64,000 nucleotides of DNA from an uncultured Bacteroidales bacterium (GTDB taxonomy: Bacteria; Bacteroidota; Bacteroidia; Bacteroidales; UBA932), in assembly GCA_944326385.1 (NCBI GenBank), contig CALVDT010000015.1, positions 115,870-179,869 of the forward strand. Direction: 5' to 3'. A program made the translations under genes and the position numbers. The notes under the pieces are model-generated. The model saw only the letters and a list, made by a program, of their open reading frames with translations, made no database searches and had not been told where the DNA came from. Below are positions 43,689 through 52,874 of this stretch, in pieces. Each line of letters starts with the position of its first letter. The stretch's first letter is position 1.

Positions 43689-43703
43689 CATCCTGGCGGG
43701 GCT

Positions 43704-44459
43704 ATGGAGAACAAGCGGGACCTGTCTTATTTCGTGGCTGACGTACATCTCGGTCTGGATGTAAAGGATCCTTCGGACCGGGAAGCGCGTTTCGTGGCCT
43801 TTCTGAAGTCTGTTCCTGCAGAACGCACGGAAGCCCTGTATCTGCTCGGGGATATCTGGGATTTCTGGTATGAGTACAGGGATGTGGTCCCCAAGGGCTA
43901 CATCAGGGTCTTTGCGGCGTTGACGGATCTTATGGATGCCGGTGTCAAGGTGTATTTCTTTGAAGGAAACCACGATGTCTGGACTTACCGTTATTTCGAG
44001 GAGCTCGGAATGGTCAGGCTTGTGCAGCCGGCTTACGTGAATATCGCCGGATCGCATTTCTGTCTCGGGCATGGTGACGGTCTCGGTCCCGTACCTGCAG
44101 GGTACAGATTTCTCAGGGCGGTCTTCCATAACAAGGTGCTTCAGTTCCTGTTCAGCATGCTGCACCCGAGGATTGCCTTCTGGATAGGGAAGAGCTGGTC
44201 AAGGCGCAACAGGCTCGCCAGGCATTACGAGTATATCTTCATGGGCGCAGACGAGCCTCTTTACAGGTTCGCGGCCGAGTATGAGAAGACACGGCCGGTG
44301 GATTATTTCATATTCGGACATTATCATGCAGACGTGAAGATACGGACGCCGGAGGGTGCAGATCTCTATGTCCTGAAAGACTGGATGGATGGTTCTCCTT
44401 ACCTGTATTTCGACGGTATCTCTATTTCCGGCGGGTCTTTCCAGAAGAGCGAGAAATAG
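43704..44459 (+). CDS. lpxH: UDP-2,3-diacylglucosamine diphosphatase-like metallophosphoesterase
   Basis: 251 residues. Metal-binding motifs DVHLG, LGDIWDFWYEYRD, EGNHDVW, HGDG and GHYHADV are in the order of LpxH, which cleaves UDP-diacylglucosamine to lipid X in lipid A synthesis. Sequence alone does not exclude another metallophosphoesterase. Its last 61 bp overlap the convergent DUF4294 gene. Confidence 0.82.
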   Translation: MENKRDLSYFVADVHLGLDVKDPSDREARFVAFLKSVPAERTEALYLLGDIWDFWYEYRDVVPKGYIRVFAALTDLMDAGVKVYFFEGNHDVWTYRYFEELGMVRLVQPAYVNIAGSHFCLGHGDGLGPVPAGYRFLRAVFHNKVLQFLFSMLHPRIAFWIGKSWSRRNRLARHYEYIFMGADEPLYRFAAEYEKTRPVDYFIFGHYHADVKIRTPEGADLYVLKDWMDGSPYLYFDGISISGGSFQKSEK

Positions 44460-45073
44460 AGGCCCTCGAATTCTCCGCTGTCCCAGAGTTCCACAAGCTC
44501 TTCGACCGGCTTGTCCTCTCCTTCCGGGTCGTACGGCTTTTTCAGGTCTGTGCCGAAGATCTTTGCGACTCCCTGCCAGAACCCTGCAGCGATGCCGTTT
44601 TTGTAGTCCTTTATTATAAGGTATGACGATTTGCCGATTTCCCTGTCGATCAGTTTCATGAGCAAGGCGCCCTGCGAGACTGTCAGGCTGCGCATCGAAC
44701 TCTCGAAATCATCGAACAGCTCCTTCTGTTTGCTGTTTATGAATTTCTCCCTCTTGCCCCGCCTGAGGTTGTCGGCGGCAATCGTGCTGTCGACTTCATG
44801 TACGAGATGTCTTGCCGCTAAAGCATACGGGTATGTCTTGCTGAAGTTGTGGACCAGTCTGTAGTAGCGGCGCCATTCCCGGCCTTTCTGTCTTGGCAGC
44901 CTTGAATAGACTCTTGCGGGAGGCAGTTCATCGGTGAATACGGTGTCCCTTCCTTCTATCCGGTATTGCATGAGGAAACTTTCGGGAGTCTGCGCGTGGA
45001 GACTCCCTCCGGATGCCGTCGCGAATGCTGCGATGCATGCCAATATTATAATATGTATGGCAGTCCTTTTCAA
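44399..45073 (-). CDS. DUF4294 domain protein
   Basis: 224 residues from a TTG at 45073, giving the signal peptide MKRTAIHIIILACIAAFATA. A TTG eight codons higher lies inside the -7 box and cannot be translated from that promoter, and no ATG is available. The body has LPRQKGREWRRYYRLVHNFSKTYPYA and SQGALLMKLIDREIGKSSY, the DUF4294 pattern. Likely a secreted or periplasmic protein of unknown role. Its 3' end overlaps lpxH by 61 bp. Confidence 0.8.
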   Translation of the reverse strand: MKRTAIHIIILACIAAFATASGGSLHAQTPESFLMQYRIEGRDTVFTDELPPARVYSRLPRQKGREWRRYYRLVHNFSKTYPYALAARHLVHEVDSTIAADNLRRGKREKFINSKQKELFDDFESSMRSLTVSQGALLMKLIDREIGKSSYLIIKDYKNGIAAGFWQGVAKIFGTDLKKPYDPEGEDKPVEELVELWDSGEFEGLYFSLFWKDPPEIEIPSKYR

Positions 45074-45094
45074 ACCTTGTCGGGATAAGGTCTG

Positions 45095-45102
45095 CAAAGT
45101 TA
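45095..45102 (-). promoter_or_regulatory. Candidate -7 element of the DUF4294 gene
   Basis: Reverse-strand TAACTTTG, an exact TAnnTTTG box, followed by CAGA. It places the RNA start near 45088, about 15 nt before the TTG start. Confidence 0.55.
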
Positions 45103-45271
45103 TTAATTTTCCCGGAAATTACGGTCGGGACATGCCGTCATATGCCATGGGCTGCATTCGTGTCGAAAACGCTTCGGAATATTTTTTAACAATATTCATA
45201 ACTAAGTGATATTCCCGATTTTAACATGAAAAAAATCCGGTCGAAAATATCTGTTTTTTATTCGTTGAATA

Positions 45272-45301
45272 TTTGTAATTCAGAAAAAATTACTATCTTT
45301 G
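45272..45301 (+). promoter_or_regulatory. Strong promoter of the rplP operon
   Basis: TTTG at 45272-45275 and TATCTTTG at 45294-45301 with 18 bp between are a near-perfect Bacteroidetes promoter. The RNA would start about 45308, in the first base pairs of the leader hairpin. The 315 bp between DUF4294 and rplP hold this promoter, the DUF4294 promoter and the leader; nothing else was seen. Confidence 0.8.
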
Positions 45302-45306
45302 CAGTC

Positions 45307-45357
45307 CCTTAATTGAGGAGAAGTCCGCCCAACCAGCTGATACTCAATTATTTAAGG
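45307..45357 (+). promoter_or_regulatory. Leader hairpin before rplP
   Basis: CCTTAATTGAG (45307-45317) pairs with CTCAATTATTTAAGG (45343-45357, with a small bulge), enclosing about 25 nt. It sits exactly at the predicted 5' end of the mRNA. It may stabilise the transcript or be a ribosomal-protein binding site (inference). No T run follows, so it is not a terminator. Confidence 0.55.
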
Positions 45358-45388
45358 AAAGAGAAATAAATTTTAAAAGTAATAGGAA

Positions 45389-45808
45389 ATGTTACAACCG
45401 AAGAAAACAAAATTTAGAAGACAGCAGAAGGGCCGCATGAAAGGCCTGGCCCAGAGGGGCAACCAGCTTGTGTTCGGTTCATTCGGCATCAAGACTCTGG
45501 AGAACTGCTGGCTTACCGGCCGTCAGATTGAGGCAGCGCGTCAGGCAGTTGTCCGTTACATGAAGCGTGAAGGTAAGATCTGGATCAGGATTTTCCCGGA
45601 CAAGCCTTACACCAAGAAGCCTGCTGAGGTCCGAATGGGTAAGGGTAAAGGTAATCCGGAAGGATTTGTATGTCCGGTTACCCCTGGCCGTATACTGATC
45701 GAGGCAGAGGGCGTGCCGATGGATATTGCCAAGGAGGCTCTCCGTCTTGGCGCACAGAAGCTGCCGGTCCTCACGAAATTTGTCGTACGTAGGGATTATG
45801 TTGAATAA
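45389..45808 (+). CDS. rplP: 50S ribosomal protein L16
   Basis: 139 residues, full length, starting [19 protein letters not shown], with [17 protein letters not shown] and [12 protein letters not shown]16 lies near the A site and helps tRNA binding. It is the first gene of the operon here, 88 bp after the predicted RNA start, whereas rpsC normally precedes it. Confidence 0.97.
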   Translation: MLQPKKTKFRRQQKGRMKGLAQRGNQLVFGSFGIKTLENCWLTGRQIEAARQAVVRYMKREGKIWIRIFPDKPYTKKPAEVRMGKGKGNPEGFVCPVTPGRILIEAEGVPMDIAKEALRLGAQKLPVLTKFVVRRDYVE

Positions 45809-45823
45809 ATTAAAGGAGAAGAA

Positions 45824-46018
45824 ATGAAAGCATCTGAAATACGTGAAATGTCGGTCAGTGATTTGCGTGAGCGTATCGAGGCCGAGAAAGCAACTCTTGA
45901 CACTTTGAAGATAAATCACGCGGTTTCTCCGATTGAGGATACGTCTAAGATAAAGAAGACCAGAAAGGATATCGCAAGAATGCTGACTATCCTGGCGGAA
46001 AAGGAAAAACAGAACTAA
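45824..46018 (+). CDS. rpmC: 50S ribosomal protein L29
   Basis: 64-residue two-helix protein (MKASEIREMSVSDLRERI... KKTRKDIARMLTIL) of the large subunit near the exit tunnel. Gap of 15 bp after rplP. Standard length and position. Confidence 0.95.
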   Translation: MKASEIREMSVSDLRERIEAEKATLDTLKINHAVSPIEDTSKIKKTRKDIARMLTILAEKEKQN

Positions 46019-46030
46019 AATTTCAGTCTG

Positions 46031-46285
46031 ATGGAAAGGAATCTTCGTAAGGAAAGAATAGGAATCGTGGTCAGCAACAAGATGGACAAGTCCATCGTGG
46101 TTGCGGTAGCAAGAAAGGAGATGCATCCTATTTACGGCAAGTTCGTAAAGAAGACCACAAAGTTCGTGGCTCATGACGAGAAGAACGAGTGCAATGAGGG
46201 CGACAGGGTGCGCATCATGGAGACTCGTCCGTTGAGCAAGACCAAGAACTGGAGATTAGTAGAAATCGTAGAAAAAGTGAAATAG
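46031..46285 (+). CDS. rpsQ: 30S ribosomal protein S17
   Basis: 84 residues; [33 protein letters not shown] and [19 protein letters not shown] are the S17 signature. OB-fold protein that binds 16S rRNA early in assembly. Two bp before rplN. Confidence 0.97.
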   Translation: MERNLRKERIGIVVSNKMDKSIVVAVARKEMHPIYGKFVKKTTKFVAHDEKNECNEGDRVRIMETRPLSKTKNWRLVEIVEKVK

Positions 46286-46287
46286 CA

Positions 46288-46653
46288 ATGATACAGCAGG
46301 AAACACGTTTACAGGTGGCAGACAACAGCGGCGCAAAGGAAGTTCTTTGTATCCGTGTTCTGGGTGGTACCCGCCGCCGTTATGCCAGGGTCGGCGACAA
46401 GATAGTCGTGGCCGTGAAGAGTGCAATCCCGGGTGGGGATGCCAAGAAGGGTTCAGTATCCAAGGCTGTAGTGGTCCGCACAAAGAAAGAGGTACGTAGA
46501 CCTGACGGCTCATATATCCGTTTCGATGACAATGCCTGCGTCCTTCTCAACAACCAGGGTGAAATCCGCGGAACGCGTATTTTCGGCCCGGTGGCAAGGG
46601 AACTTCGCGAGAATTATATGAAAATCGTTTCACTGGCACCTGAGGTCCTTTAA
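46288..46653 (+). CDS. rplN: 50S ribosomal protein L14
   Basis: 121 residues beginning [27 protein letters not shown], with [19 protein letters not shown] and [13 protein letters not shown]. It contacts 16S rRNA at the subunit interface. Standard order after rpsQ. Confidence 0.97.
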   Translation: MIQQETRLQVADNSGAKEVLCIRVLGGTRRRYARVGDKIVVAVKSAIPGGDAKKGSVSKAVVVRTKKEVRRPDGSYIRFDDNACVLLNNQGEIRGTRIFGPVARELRENYMKIVSLAPEVL

Positions 46654-46659
46654 TTCGTG

Positions 46660-46983
46660 ATGGCTATGAAAAAGATACATATCAAAAAAGGTGACATGGT
46701 CTATGTCAATGCCGGGAATGACAAGGGTAAGACCGGCAAGGTGCTTGAGGTGATCCGTTCCAAGGACCGCGCTATAGTAGAAGGTATAGGTATGGTCAGC
46801 AAGCATACCAAGCCGAGTCCTAAGAATCCTCAAGGCGGTATTGTTAAACAGGAGGGGACTATCCATATATCCAATCTCCAGCTCGTGGACCCTGCAAAGG
46901 GCGGTCCGACCAGGATAGGATACAAGTTCGTGGATGGAAAGAAAGTCCGTTACTCTAAAAAATCTGGAGAGGAGATCAAATAA
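46660..46983 (+). CDS. rplX: 50S ribosomal protein L24
   Basis: 107 residues from the ATG at 46660; a GTG one codon up and an ATG two codons down (46666) are alternatives. KOW motif [24 protein letters not shown] and [17 protein letters not shown]. It starts large-subunit assembly. The stop overlaps the rplE ATG by 1 bp (TAATG). Confidence 0.95.
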   Translation: MAMKKIHIKKGDMVYVNAGNDKGKTGKVLEVIRSKDRAIVEGIGMVSKHTKPSPKNPQGGIVKQEGTIHISNLQLVDPAKGGPTRIGYKFVDGKKVRYSKKSGEEIK

Positions 46984-47585
46984 TGGCAAAGACTAAGAAG
47001 ACTACAGAGGTTGTGAACACTGCTCTTCCGGCAGGTTATGTCCCGACACTCAAGAAACTGTATAAGGAGGAGATTGTCCCTGCTCTTGTGAAGGAGTTCA
47101 CATACAAGACTGTCATGCAGGTTCCCAAGCTCGTCAAGATAACCATCAACCAGGGAATCGGAGAGGCTGTCAACGACAAGAAACTCGTGGAAGTGGCACA
47201 GCAGGAGCTCAGCCTCATCGCAGGACAGAAGGCTGTGACTACATTGTCCAGGAAAGATATTTCGAACTTCAAGCTCCGTAAGGGCAACCCTATCGGTGTG
47301 AAGGTCACTCTTCGCGCTACCCGCATGTATGAGTTCCTTGAAAGGCTTATCCGTATCGCCCTCCCTCGTATCAGGGACTTCAACGGTATATCCGAGAAGA
47401 TGGATGGCAAGGGGAACTACACCCTCGGTATCAAGGAGCAGATCATCTTCCCTGAGATCGACATCGACAAGATCACCAAGATCCTCGGAATGGAGATCAC
47501 ATTCGTGACTACAGCAAAGACAGATGAAGAGGCTTATGCCCTTCTCCGTGCATTCGGACTGCCTTTCAAGAAACATAACAACTAA
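46983..47585 (+). CDS. rplE: 50S ribosomal protein L5
   Basis: 200 residues with [31 protein letters not shown] and [26 protein letters not shown]. It binds 5S rRNA with L18. About 15 N-terminal residues are extra relative to E. coli L5 (179 residues), a normal trait in Bacteroidetes. Confidence 0.97.
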   Translation: MAKTKKTTEVVNTALPAGYVPTLKKLYKEEIVPALVKEFTYKTVMQVPKLVKITINQGIGEAVNDKKLVEVAQQELSLIAGQKAVTTLSRKDISNFKLRKGNPIGVKVTLRATRMYEFLERLIRIALPRIRDFNGISEKMDGKGNYTLGIKEQIIFPEIDIDKITKILGMEITFVTTAKTDEEAYALLRAFGLPFKKHNN

Positions 47586-47596
47586 AGGAGAACGGT

Positions 47597-47866
47597 ATGG
47601 CAAAAGAATCGATGAAAGCCCGCGAAGTGAAACGCGCGAAACTGGTTGCCAAATACGCTGAGAAGAGAAAGGCTCTTAAAGAGGCCGGTGACTGGGCAGC
47701 ACTTGACAAGCTTCCCAAGAACTCAAGCCCTTGCAGGCTGCACAACCGTTGTTCTCTCACTGGAAGACCTAAGGGCTATATGCGTAAGTTCGGCATAAGC
47801 CGTATCCAGTTCCGTGAGATGGCAAGCAACGGCCTTATCCCAGGCGTGAAGAAGGCAAGCTGGTAA
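47597..47866 (+). CDS. rpsN: 30S ribosomal protein S14 (zinc-free type)
   Basis: 89 residues with [30 protein letters not shown]. The longer form lacks the CxxC zinc pair, so it belongs to the C-minus class. A 72-bp gap follows, much longer than others in the operon. Confidence 0.96.
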   Translation: MAKESMKAREVKRAKLVAKYAEKRKALKEAGDWAALDKLPKNSSPCRLHNRCSLTGRPKGYMRKFGISRIQFREMASNGLIPGVKKASW

Positions 47867-47891
47867 ACAATCAGAAACAATTATAATAACA

Positions 47892-47942
47892 ATGGATATC
47901 GGGCACTGCAATGTGCCGGTTCTTAAAACATCAAAGAAATGA
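47892..47942 (+). other. Micro-ORF and hairpin in the rpsN-rpsH gap
   Basis: A 16-codon frame MDIGHCNVPVLKTSKK runs from 47892; its TGA (47940-47942) overlaps the rpsH ATG (47939-47941) as ATGA, the geometry of translational coupling. Inside, GGCAC (47902-47906) pairs with GTGCC (47913-47917). It may be a regulatory leader of rpsH or chance; a coding peptide is unproven. Confidence 0.35.
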
Positions 47943-48334
47943 CTGATCCAATAGCAGATTATCTTACAAGAGTCCGCAATGCTTACATGGCCGGAAAGAA
48001 GATCGTGGAGATCCCGTCTTCAAAGATGAAGCTGGCCATCACAAAGATCCTTTGCGACAAAGGTTACATTCTCAGCTACAAGGTAGTGGAAGGACAGCCT
48101 TACAACACTATCAAACTTGCACTCAAGTATCATCCTCAGACAAAGACGGCTGCCATCAAGCACATCGAGCGTGTATCGAAGCCGGGTCTCAGGAAATATA
48201 CGAATGTGGAGGAAATGCCAAGAGTCCTCAACGGTCTCGGAATTGCCATCATCTCCACTTCCAAGGGAGTCATCACTGACAAGGAGGCAAAGGACCTGAA
48301 TGTCGGTGGGGAAGTGTTATGTTACGTATATTAA
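47939..48334 (+). CDS. rpsH: 30S ribosomal protein S8
   Basis: 131 residues: MTDPIADYLTRVRNAYMAGKK, RVSKPGLRKY and LGIAIISTSKGVITDKEA are diagnostic. S8 binds the central 16S domain and in E. coli represses the spc operon by binding its mRNA; a comparable site here is not shown. Confidence 0.97.
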   Translation: MTDPIADYLTRVRNAYMAGKKIVEIPSSKMKLAITKILCDKGYILSYKVVEGQPYNTIKLALKYHPQTKTAAIKHIERVSKPGLRKYTNVEEMPRVLNGLGIAIISTSKGVITDKEAKDLNVGGEVLCYVY

Positions 48335-48353
48335 AATCTAAAAGCATAGAATA

Positions 48354-48914
48354 ATGTCAAGAATTGGTAAATTACCTGTACACCTTCCTGCCAAGGTCAC
48401 TGTGGAAGTGCTCCCTGGCAACGTTGTCAAGGTTAAAGGACCTCTCGGCGAACTCAGTCAGAAAGTAGACCCTGACATCACCGTGACCGTAGAGGGAAAT
48501 GAAGTTAAATTGACTCGTCCTACCGATCTTCCAAGACACCGCTCGCTTCACGGGCTTTACCGTGCGCTTGTGCACAATATGGTAGTCGGAGTTTCAGAAG
48601 GATATACCATCAGGCAGGAACTGATCGGTGTCGGTTATCGTGTGGAACTCAAAGGCCAGATCCTTGAATTCTCACTCGGATACTCACACGACATCCACTT
48701 CATGCTTCCGGCAGAAGTGAAGGCTGAAGCTGAACCTGTGAAGAAGGGTGCGAACCCTATCCTGATGCTCAAGAGCATCGACAAGCAGCTTGTCGGCCAG
48801 GTGGCTGCCAAGATACGTTCACTCCGCAAGCCAGAGCCATACAAGGGCAAGGGTATCAGATTCGTCGGTGAGCAGATACGCCGCAAGGCCGGTAAGTCAG
48901 CAGGTGCTAAATAA
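48354..48914 (+). CDS. rplF: 50S ribosomal protein L6
   Basis: 186 residues: MSRIGKLPVHLPAKVTVEV at the start and KPEPYKGKGIRFVGEQIRRKAGKSAGAK at the end. Large-subunit protein near the factor-binding site. Standard length. Confidence 0.97.
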   Translation: MSRIGKLPVHLPAKVTVEVLPGNVVKVKGPLGELSQKVDPDITVTVEGNEVKLTRPTDLPRHRSLHGLYRALVHNMVVGVSEGYTIRQELIGVGYRVELKGQILEFSLGYSHDIHFMLPAEVKAEAEPVKKGANPILMLKSIDKQLVGQVAAKIRSLRKPEPYKGKGIRFVGEQIRRKAGKSAGAK

Positions 48915-48928
48915 TAGGAGATTGAGTT

Positions 48929-49291
48929 ATGGCATTGAATAAGATAGAAAGAAGGAAAAGGATTCATTACCGTATCCGCAAAATTGTAAATGGTACTGCT
49001 GAAAGGCCAAGAATGGTAGTGTTCAGAAGCAACAAGCAGATATATGTCCAGGTCATAGATGACATCAAAGGCGTAACACTTGCCGCTGCTGCATCGAATG
49101 ACAAGGGGCTTGCCGCTGAATGCAAGGGCAAGTCAGGTATCGAGGCCGCTGCTCTTGTCGGAAAGGCTATCGCCGAGCGTGCGCTTGCAGCCGGTATCAC
49201 CACTATCTCGTTTGACCGTGGTGGATATCTTTATCATGGTAGAGTAAAAAGTTTGGCAGAAGCTGCCCGTCAAGGTGGCCTAATATTCTAA
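48929..49291 (+). CDS. rplR: 50S ribosomal protein L18
   Basis: 120 residues; [38 protein letters not shown] and [19 protein letters not shown]. It binds 5S rRNA with L5. Confidence 0.97.
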   Translation: MALNKIERRKRIHYRIRKIVNGTAERPRMVVFRSNKQIYVQVIDDIKGVTLAAAASNDKGLAAECKGKSGIEAAALVGKAIAERALAAGITTISFDRGGYLYHGRVKSLAEAARQGGLIF

Positions 49292-49300
49292 AGAAAGACT

Positions 49301-49819
49301 ATGGCAAATACAAACGTTAAAAGAGTAAAGACTACAGATCTTGAACTTAAAGACAGACTCGTGGCTGTCAAGAGAGTGACCAAAGTCACCAAGGGAGGTC
49401 GCCACTTCAGCTTTGCTGCCATCGTTGTAGTAGGTGACGAGAACGGCGTCGTAGGTTATGGTCTTGGAAAGGCGAATGAGGTCACTACCGCGATTTCAAA
49501 AGGAATCGAAGACGCAAAGAAGAATCTCGTAAAGGTGCCCGTGCTTAACAAGACAATTCCTCATGAGCAGGAAGCCAAATTCGGCGGGGCACGTGTTTTC
49601 ATGAAGCCTGCAGCGCCTGGTACCGGAGTCAAGGCCGGTGGTGCAATGCGTGCCGTGTTTGAGTCGGTCGGTATCCAGAACGTCCTGGCGAAATCCAAGG
49701 GATCGTCAAATCCTCACAATCTTGTGAAAGCCACTGTCGCTGCTTTGGTCGAGATGAGGGATGCATATACGATTGCCGGACTTCGTGGTATTCCGATGAG
49801 CAGAGTTTTTAAAGGTTAG
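49301..49819 (+). CDS. rpsE: 30S ribosomal protein S5
   Basis: 172 residues; [25 protein letters not shown] and the C-terminal [16 protein letters not shown] are typical. It helps decoding fidelity, next to S4. Confidence 0.97.
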   Translation: MANTNVKRVKTTDLELKDRLVAVKRVTKVTKGGRHFSFAAIVVVGDENGVVGYGLGKANEVTTAISKGIEDAKKNLVKVPVLNKTIPHEQEAKFGGARVFMKPAAPGTGVKAGGAMRAVFESVGIQNVLAKSKGSSNPHNLVKATVAALVEMRDAYTIAGLRGIPMSRVFKG

Positions 49820-49832
49820 GAGGAAGTACGAA

Positions 49833-50012
49833 ATGGCAAAAATCAAGATAACCCAGATCAAGAGCAAGAACGGAGCGACCAAGAGGCAGATCGCGAATCT
49901 TCAGTGCCTCGGCCTCCGCAGATTGCATCAGACTGTCGAGGTTGAGCTGACCCCTGTGACCAACGGTATGTTGCAGAAGGTTCTCCACCTTGTTAAAGTA
50001 GAGGAAATTTAA
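49833..50012 (+). CDS. rpmD: 50S ribosomal protein L30
   Basis: 59 residues from the ATG at 49833: MAKIKITQIKSKNGATKRQI then GLRRLHQTVEVE. L30 core motif (LRRLHQTV) and its place between rpsE and rplO leave little doubt. A GGAGG-like stretch (49819-49823) precedes it. Confidence 0.95.
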   Translation: MAKIKITQIKSKNGATKRQIANLQCLGLRRLHQTVEVELTPVTNGMLQKVLHLVKVEEI

Positions 50013-50029
50013 ATTGGGAGGATCCAGAA

Positions 50030-50479
50030 ATGAAATTGCATGAATTAAAACCTGCAAAAGGTTCCAGAGGTAGAAAGAAGAGGATCGGACGCGGAGAAGG
50101 CTCAGGTCACGGTGGTACTTCCACCCGTGGACACAAAGGTGCTCAGGCCCGCTCAGGATATTCTCGCAAGATAGGATTCGAAGGCGGTCAGATGCCTATC
50201 CAGAGGCGTCTTCCTAAGTTCGGATTCACCAATATCAACAGAATCGAGTATGTTCCGCTCAACGTAGCCGCTCTCCAGACCATATCCGAGAATCTCGGAG
50301 TTACCGCTATCGATGTCGAGCTGCTGAAGCAGAACGGAATCGTATCGAAGAATGCCTTGGTGAAGATACTCGGAAACGGTGACCTGACAGTGAAACTCGA
50401 TGTCAAGGCAGACGCTTTCTCGAAATCCGCCATTGCAAAGATCGAGGCCCAGGGTGGAACAGCAACTACAATTGAATAA
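50030..50479 (+). CDS. rplO: 50S ribosomal protein L15
   Basis: 149 residues: MKLHELKPAKGSRGRKKRIG, then GHGGTSTRGHKGAQARSG and GFEGGQMPIQRRLPKFGF. Late assembly protein of the large subunit. Two bp before secY. Confidence 0.97.
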   Translation: MKLHELKPAKGSRGRKKRIGRGEGSGHGGTSTRGHKGAQARSGYSRKIGFEGGQMPIQRRLPKFGFTNINRIEYVPLNVAALQTISENLGVTAIDVELLKQNGIVSKNALVKILGNGDLTVKLDVKADAFSKSAIAKIEAQGGTATTIE

Positions 50480-50481
50480 TA

Positions 50482-51819
50482 ATGAAGAAGTTTATACAGA
50501 CCATTAAAAACATCTTCAAAATTGAAGAACTGCGCAAGAGAATCGTGTATACGATTCTTTTGCTGCTGGTTTATCGTCTCGGGACATTCATCGTGCTTCC
50601 GGGCATAGACTCGGCGCAGCTGGCCAATCTCCAGGACAACACGCAGGAAGGTCTTGTAGGTCTCCTGAACATGTTCTCCGGAGGTGCATTCGGCAATGCT
50701 TCAATCTTTGCCCTCGGTGTGATGCCGTATATCTCGGCTTCCATCGTCATCCAGCTTCTCGGTGTCTTCGTGCCTTATTTCAGGAAACTCCAGATGGAGG
50801 GCGAAAGCGGAAGGAGGAAGATGAACCAGATGACAAGATATCTGACCATACTCATCCTCGCTATCCAGGGTCCTGCCTATATGGCTGCACTTCACAACCA
50901 GATTCCTGAAAGCGCGTTCCTGGCTGTACATAACCTCGGGTGGAGCAACTTCATGTTCAACTTCGTCTCGACCCTTATCCTCATCGGCGGCACCATGTTC
51001 GTGATGTGGCTCGGCGAGAGGATAACGGACAGGGGAATAGGTAACGGTATTTCACTCATCATCATGGTCGGTATCATCGCCCGTCTCCCGTATGCCCTTA
51101 CTGCGGAAATCGGTGAGAAGGTGAACAACACCGCCGGTGGTGTCCTCCTCCTGATTGTCGAGCTCGTAATACTGTTCTTCGTCTTCGTGGCCGCCATTGC
51201 CCTTGTACAGGGTGTCCGGAAAGTTCCGGTACAGTATGCCAAGAGGATTGTCGGCAACAAACAGTATGGCGGAGTGCGCCAGTACATCCCTATGAAGATC
51301 AACGCGGCTGGTGTGATGCCTATCATCTTCGCACAGGCACTCATGCTTTTCCCGCTCATCTTCTCACAGTTCGATGCTACAAGAGGACTTGCTGCGACTT
51401 TGAGCAATTATACCGGTTTCTGGTATAACCTTATATTCGGACTTCTCGTCGTCATCTTCACATATTTCTATACTGCAGTCACGGTGAATCCTACCATGAT
51501 GGCCGAGGATATGAAGAAGAACGGAGGGTTCATTCCGGGCGTAAAGCCAGGGAAGAAGACTGTCGAGTACCTTGACACCATCATGTCGAGAGTGACTCTG
51601 CCTGGTTCCATCTTCCTTGCACTTATCGCCATCCTGCCGGCATTTGCAATGCTGCTTGGTGTGAACAACCAGTTTGCAAGCTTCTACGGAGGTACTTCGC
51701 TTCTGATCCTTGTCGGTGTGGTTCTGGATACTCTCCAGCAGATAGAGAGCCATCTGCTGATGCGCCATTATGACGGACTTATGAAGACAGGACGTCTGAA
51801 AGGACGCTCAGGCATGTAA
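50482..51819 (+). CDS. secY: Preprotein translocase subunit SecY
   Basis: 445 residues, ten membrane helices. Central channel of the Sec machinery. Recognisable: MFSGGAFGNASIFALGVMPYISASIVIQLL and GERITDRGIGNGISLIIMVGI, and VGNKQYGGVRQYIPMKINAAGVMPIIFA. It lies after rplO, as in nearly all bacteria. Confidence 0.97.
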   Translation: MKKFIQTIKNIFKIEELRKRIVYTILLLLVYRLGTFIVLPGIDSAQLANLQDNTQEGLVGLLNMFSGGAFGNASIFALGVMPYISASIVIQLLGVFVPYFRKLQMEGESGRRKMNQMTRYLTILILAIQGPAYMAALHNQIPESAFLAVHNLGWSNFMFNFVSTLILIGGTMFVMWLGERITDRGIGNGISLIIMVGIIARLPYALTAEIGEKVNNTAGGVLLLIVELVILFFVFVAAIALVQGVRKVPVQYAKRIVGNKQYGGVRQYIPMKINAAGVMPIIFAQALMLFPLIFSQFDATRGLAATLSNYTGFWYNLIFGLLVVIFTYFYTAVTVNPTMMAEDMKKNGGFIPGVKPGKKTVEYLDTIMSRVTLPGSIFLALIAILPAFAMLLGVNNQFASFYGGTSLLILVGVVLDTLQQIESHLLMRHYDGLMKTGRLKGRSGM

Positions 51820-51837
51820 TTTTAATGAATCAATGAT

Positions 51838-52614
51838 ATGGTAAAGCCGAAGACAGAGGAAGAGATAGCGCTGATGCGCGAGAATGCGATTCTCGTGTCC
51901 AAGACATTGGCTGAGGTCGGTAAGGTGGTTGCCCCTGGTGTGACAACTCTCGAGTTGAATAGGGTAGCCGAGACCTTTATCCGTGATCACGGAGCTATAC
52001 CGAGCTTCCTGGGGTATGAAGGCTTTCCTGCTGCTCTCTGTATTTCAGTGAATGATGTCGTGGTTCACGGATTCCCTTCTGACTATGTCTTGAAAGAAGG
52101 AGATATAGTGTCGGTGGATTGCGGTACGTTATACAAAGGCTACAATGGTGATTCCGCATATACATTCGCTGTAGGCGAAGTGGACGGGCAGACCAGAAAA
52201 CTTCTGGATGTCACCAAGGAGTCTCTGTATAAGGGTATAGAGAAAGCGGTGGACGGGAACAGGATCGGAGACATAGGACACGCGGTGCAGTCGTATGCTG
52301 AATCGTTCGGGTTTTCGGTCGTGCGCGAGCTTGAGGGACATGGGATAGGCAGACAGATGCATGAGAATCCCGGAGTTCCGAATTACGGAAGGCCGGGTCA
52401 TGGTCCCAAACTCGTGGACGGTATGACAATCTGTATCGAGCCGATGATCAATGCCGGGAACAGAGGTGTGTATCTTGCAAGAAATGGTTGGGAAGTGCAC
52501 ACTGCAGACCGGAAGAATTCAGCGCATTTCGAGCTTACGGTTGTTGTCAGGAAAGGCGTTCCTGAAGTACTATCTACATTTGATTATATAGAAAAGTCTG
52601 GTGTTGAATTTTAA
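51838..52614 (+). CDS. map: Type I methionine aminopeptidase
   Basis: 258 residues. It removes the initiator methionine. Metal ligands lie in VDCGTLYKGYNGDSAYTF, GHGIGRQMHENPGVPNY and CIEPMIN; the last Glu is in HFELTVVV. Located between secY and infA. Confidence 0.97.
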   Translation: MVKPKTEEEIALMRENAILVSKTLAEVGKVVAPGVTTLELNRVAETFIRDHGAIPSFLGYEGFPAALCISVNDVVVHGFPSDYVLKEGDIVSVDCGTLYKGYNGDSAYTFAVGEVDGQTRKLLDVTKESLYKGIEKAVDGNRIGDIGHAVQSYAESFGFSVVRELEGHGIGRQMHENPGVPNYGRPGHGPKLVDGMTICIEPMINAGNRGVYLARNGWEVHTADRKNSAHFELTVVVRKGVPEVLSTFDYIEKSGVEF

Positions 52615-52626
52615 AAGTGATATTGA

Positions 52627-52845
52627 ATGCCGAAACAGTCAGCAATAGAACAGGAAGGCGTGATAGTAGAGACGCTTCCGAATGCAATGTTTAAGGTAGA
52701 GCTGGAGAACGGTCACGTGATACTGGCTCATATCTCTGGAAAAATGCGAATGCATTACATCAAGATCCTGCCAGGAGACAGGGTCAGGGTGGAAATGTCA
52801 CCATACGATTTGACAAAAGGAAGAATTTCTTTCAGGTATAAATAA
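52627..52845 (+). CDS. infA: Translation initiation factor IF-1
   Basis: 72 residues, the usual length: [29 protein letters not shown] and [31 protein letters not shown]-fold protein blocking the A site at initiation. Confidence 0.97.
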   Translation: MPKQSAIEQEGVIVETLPNAMFKVELENGHVILAHISGKMRMHYIKILPGDRVRVEMSPYDLTKGRISFRYK

Positions 52846-52874
52846 ACTAAACGCAAGTTTAAAAATTTACGGAA

